5,084 nt of DNA from Bacteroidota bacterium (lineage in GTDB: Bacteria; Bacteroidota; Ignavibacteria; Ignavibacteriales; Melioribacteraceae), in NCBI GenBank assembly GCA_023381535.1, contig JAMCSN010000293.1, forward strand, positions 1 through 5,084, in the 5' to 3' direction. A model generated the notes under the pieces. It saw nothing but the letters and a program-made list of their open reading frames with translations. It did not search any database and was not told where the DNA came from. Shown in pieces: positions 4,884 to 5,084 of the stretch (its first letter is position 1; every line of letters starts with the position of its first letter). The translations under genes and the position numbers were made by a program.

Positions 4884-5084
4884 AATCCAAGAATCTAGGG
4901 AGCCCACTTTGGACAAGCGGGGATGCGAAAATTGGAAATTTCCGATGGTTTTGTAAATACTGCCAATATTATCGTTTTGCAATCGCATGACTTGTTAAAA
5001 CTTCCATTAATCTTTTGCTTCATATAACTCCTTTTGCTATATTGAAAACAAATTCGTTCACTGGATTTTTCTTAATGATAATAA
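4884..5084. other. Right-end stretch without a confident gene
   Basis: It holds the weak minus-strand ORF listed separately, a 10-base palindrome GGAAATTTCC at 4934-4943 (without a loop, so not a terminator), and a possible rightward promoter: TTTG at 5014-5017, 20 bases, TATATTG at 5038-5044. An ATG at 5075 with two further codons before the window ends could begin a plus-strand gene, but this cannot be judged. No terminator for the acyltransferase gene is evident. Confidence 0.4.
4895..5023 (-). CDS. Possible 42-residue ORF with a good ribosome binding site
   Basis: The minus strand reads AAAAGGAG, four bases, then ATG at 5023. The ORF runs 42 codons (MKQKINGSFNKSCDCKTII...) to a TAG at 4895. 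The peptide has a basic start, a CxC pair (13-15) and no signal peptide or membrane segment, and I recognise no family. The only positive evidence is the Shine-Dalgarno match, stronger than for any other gene here. It may be chance. Confidence 0.2.
   Translation of the reverse strand: MKQKINGSFNKSCDCKTIILAVFTKPSEISNFRIPACPKWAP

Noticed and set aside
4934..4943. GGAAATTTCC palindrome as an operator or terminator
   Set aside because: It has no loop and no T-run, and a 10-base palindrome in AT-rich DNA is expected by chance.
4871..4987. Frame running past the acyltransferase stop in the -1 frame, encoding a CxxC (FCKYC)
   Set aside because: It has no start codon, is closed upstream by a TGA at 4868, and is too short to support a zinc-binding domain or programmed frameshift.

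Overview
The window looks like ordinary chromosome from a Gram-negative bacterium of the Bacteroidota/Chlorobiota/Ignavibacteriota (FCB) group. This is inferred from three things: a LolC/LolE-LolD lipoprotein exporter that implies an outer membrane, a good match to the Bacteroidota promoter consensus (TTTG, about 19 bases, TAnnTTTG) upstream of the tRNA cluster, and mostly weak Shine-Dalgarno signals with A-rich leaders. None of the four intact tRNA genes encodes its CCA end. The genus cannot be fixed from this sequence.

Layout. Positions 1-3085, minus strand, hold a three-gene operon read right to left: two paralogous FtsX/LolC-LolE permeases (3085-1859 and 1857-634) and the ATPase LolD (620 to the left edge, cut just before its H-loop histidine). 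Together they should form the inner-membrane complex that extracts lipoproteins and passes them to a LolA-type carrier. Positions 3086-3214 are a divergent promoter region. Positions 3215-3932, plus strand, are a tRNA cluster: Pro(TGG), Arg(TCT), His(GTG) and Glu(TTC), interrupted and followed by three degenerate tRNA copies. Positions 4077-4883, plus strand, encode a PlsC-type acyltransferase with divergent active-site motifs. The last 200 bases have no confident gene.

The unusual part is the tRNA cluster. Behind tRNA-Pro lie two tandem units of about 125 bases, each carrying a remodelled tRNA-Pro copy. The acceptor and T-stem sequences are recognisable, most of the D arm is gone, the 17-base anticodon arm is replaced by an unrelated 17-base perfect hairpin with a GAA loop, and 22 bases are inserted in the T loop between positions 56 and 57. 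Behind tRNA-Glu lies a separate tRNA-Glu 3' copy with a related but different 22-base insert at exactly the same T-loop position. The two insert versions differ at 6 of 22 positions, yet both can fold as two adjacent 4-bp hairpins with 3-base loops, with two paired (compensatory) changes. They can also fold as one 7-bp hairpin. This suggests a small palindromic element family associated with tRNA T loops, or a family of tRNA-like RNAs. Which of these is correct cannot be decided from one window.
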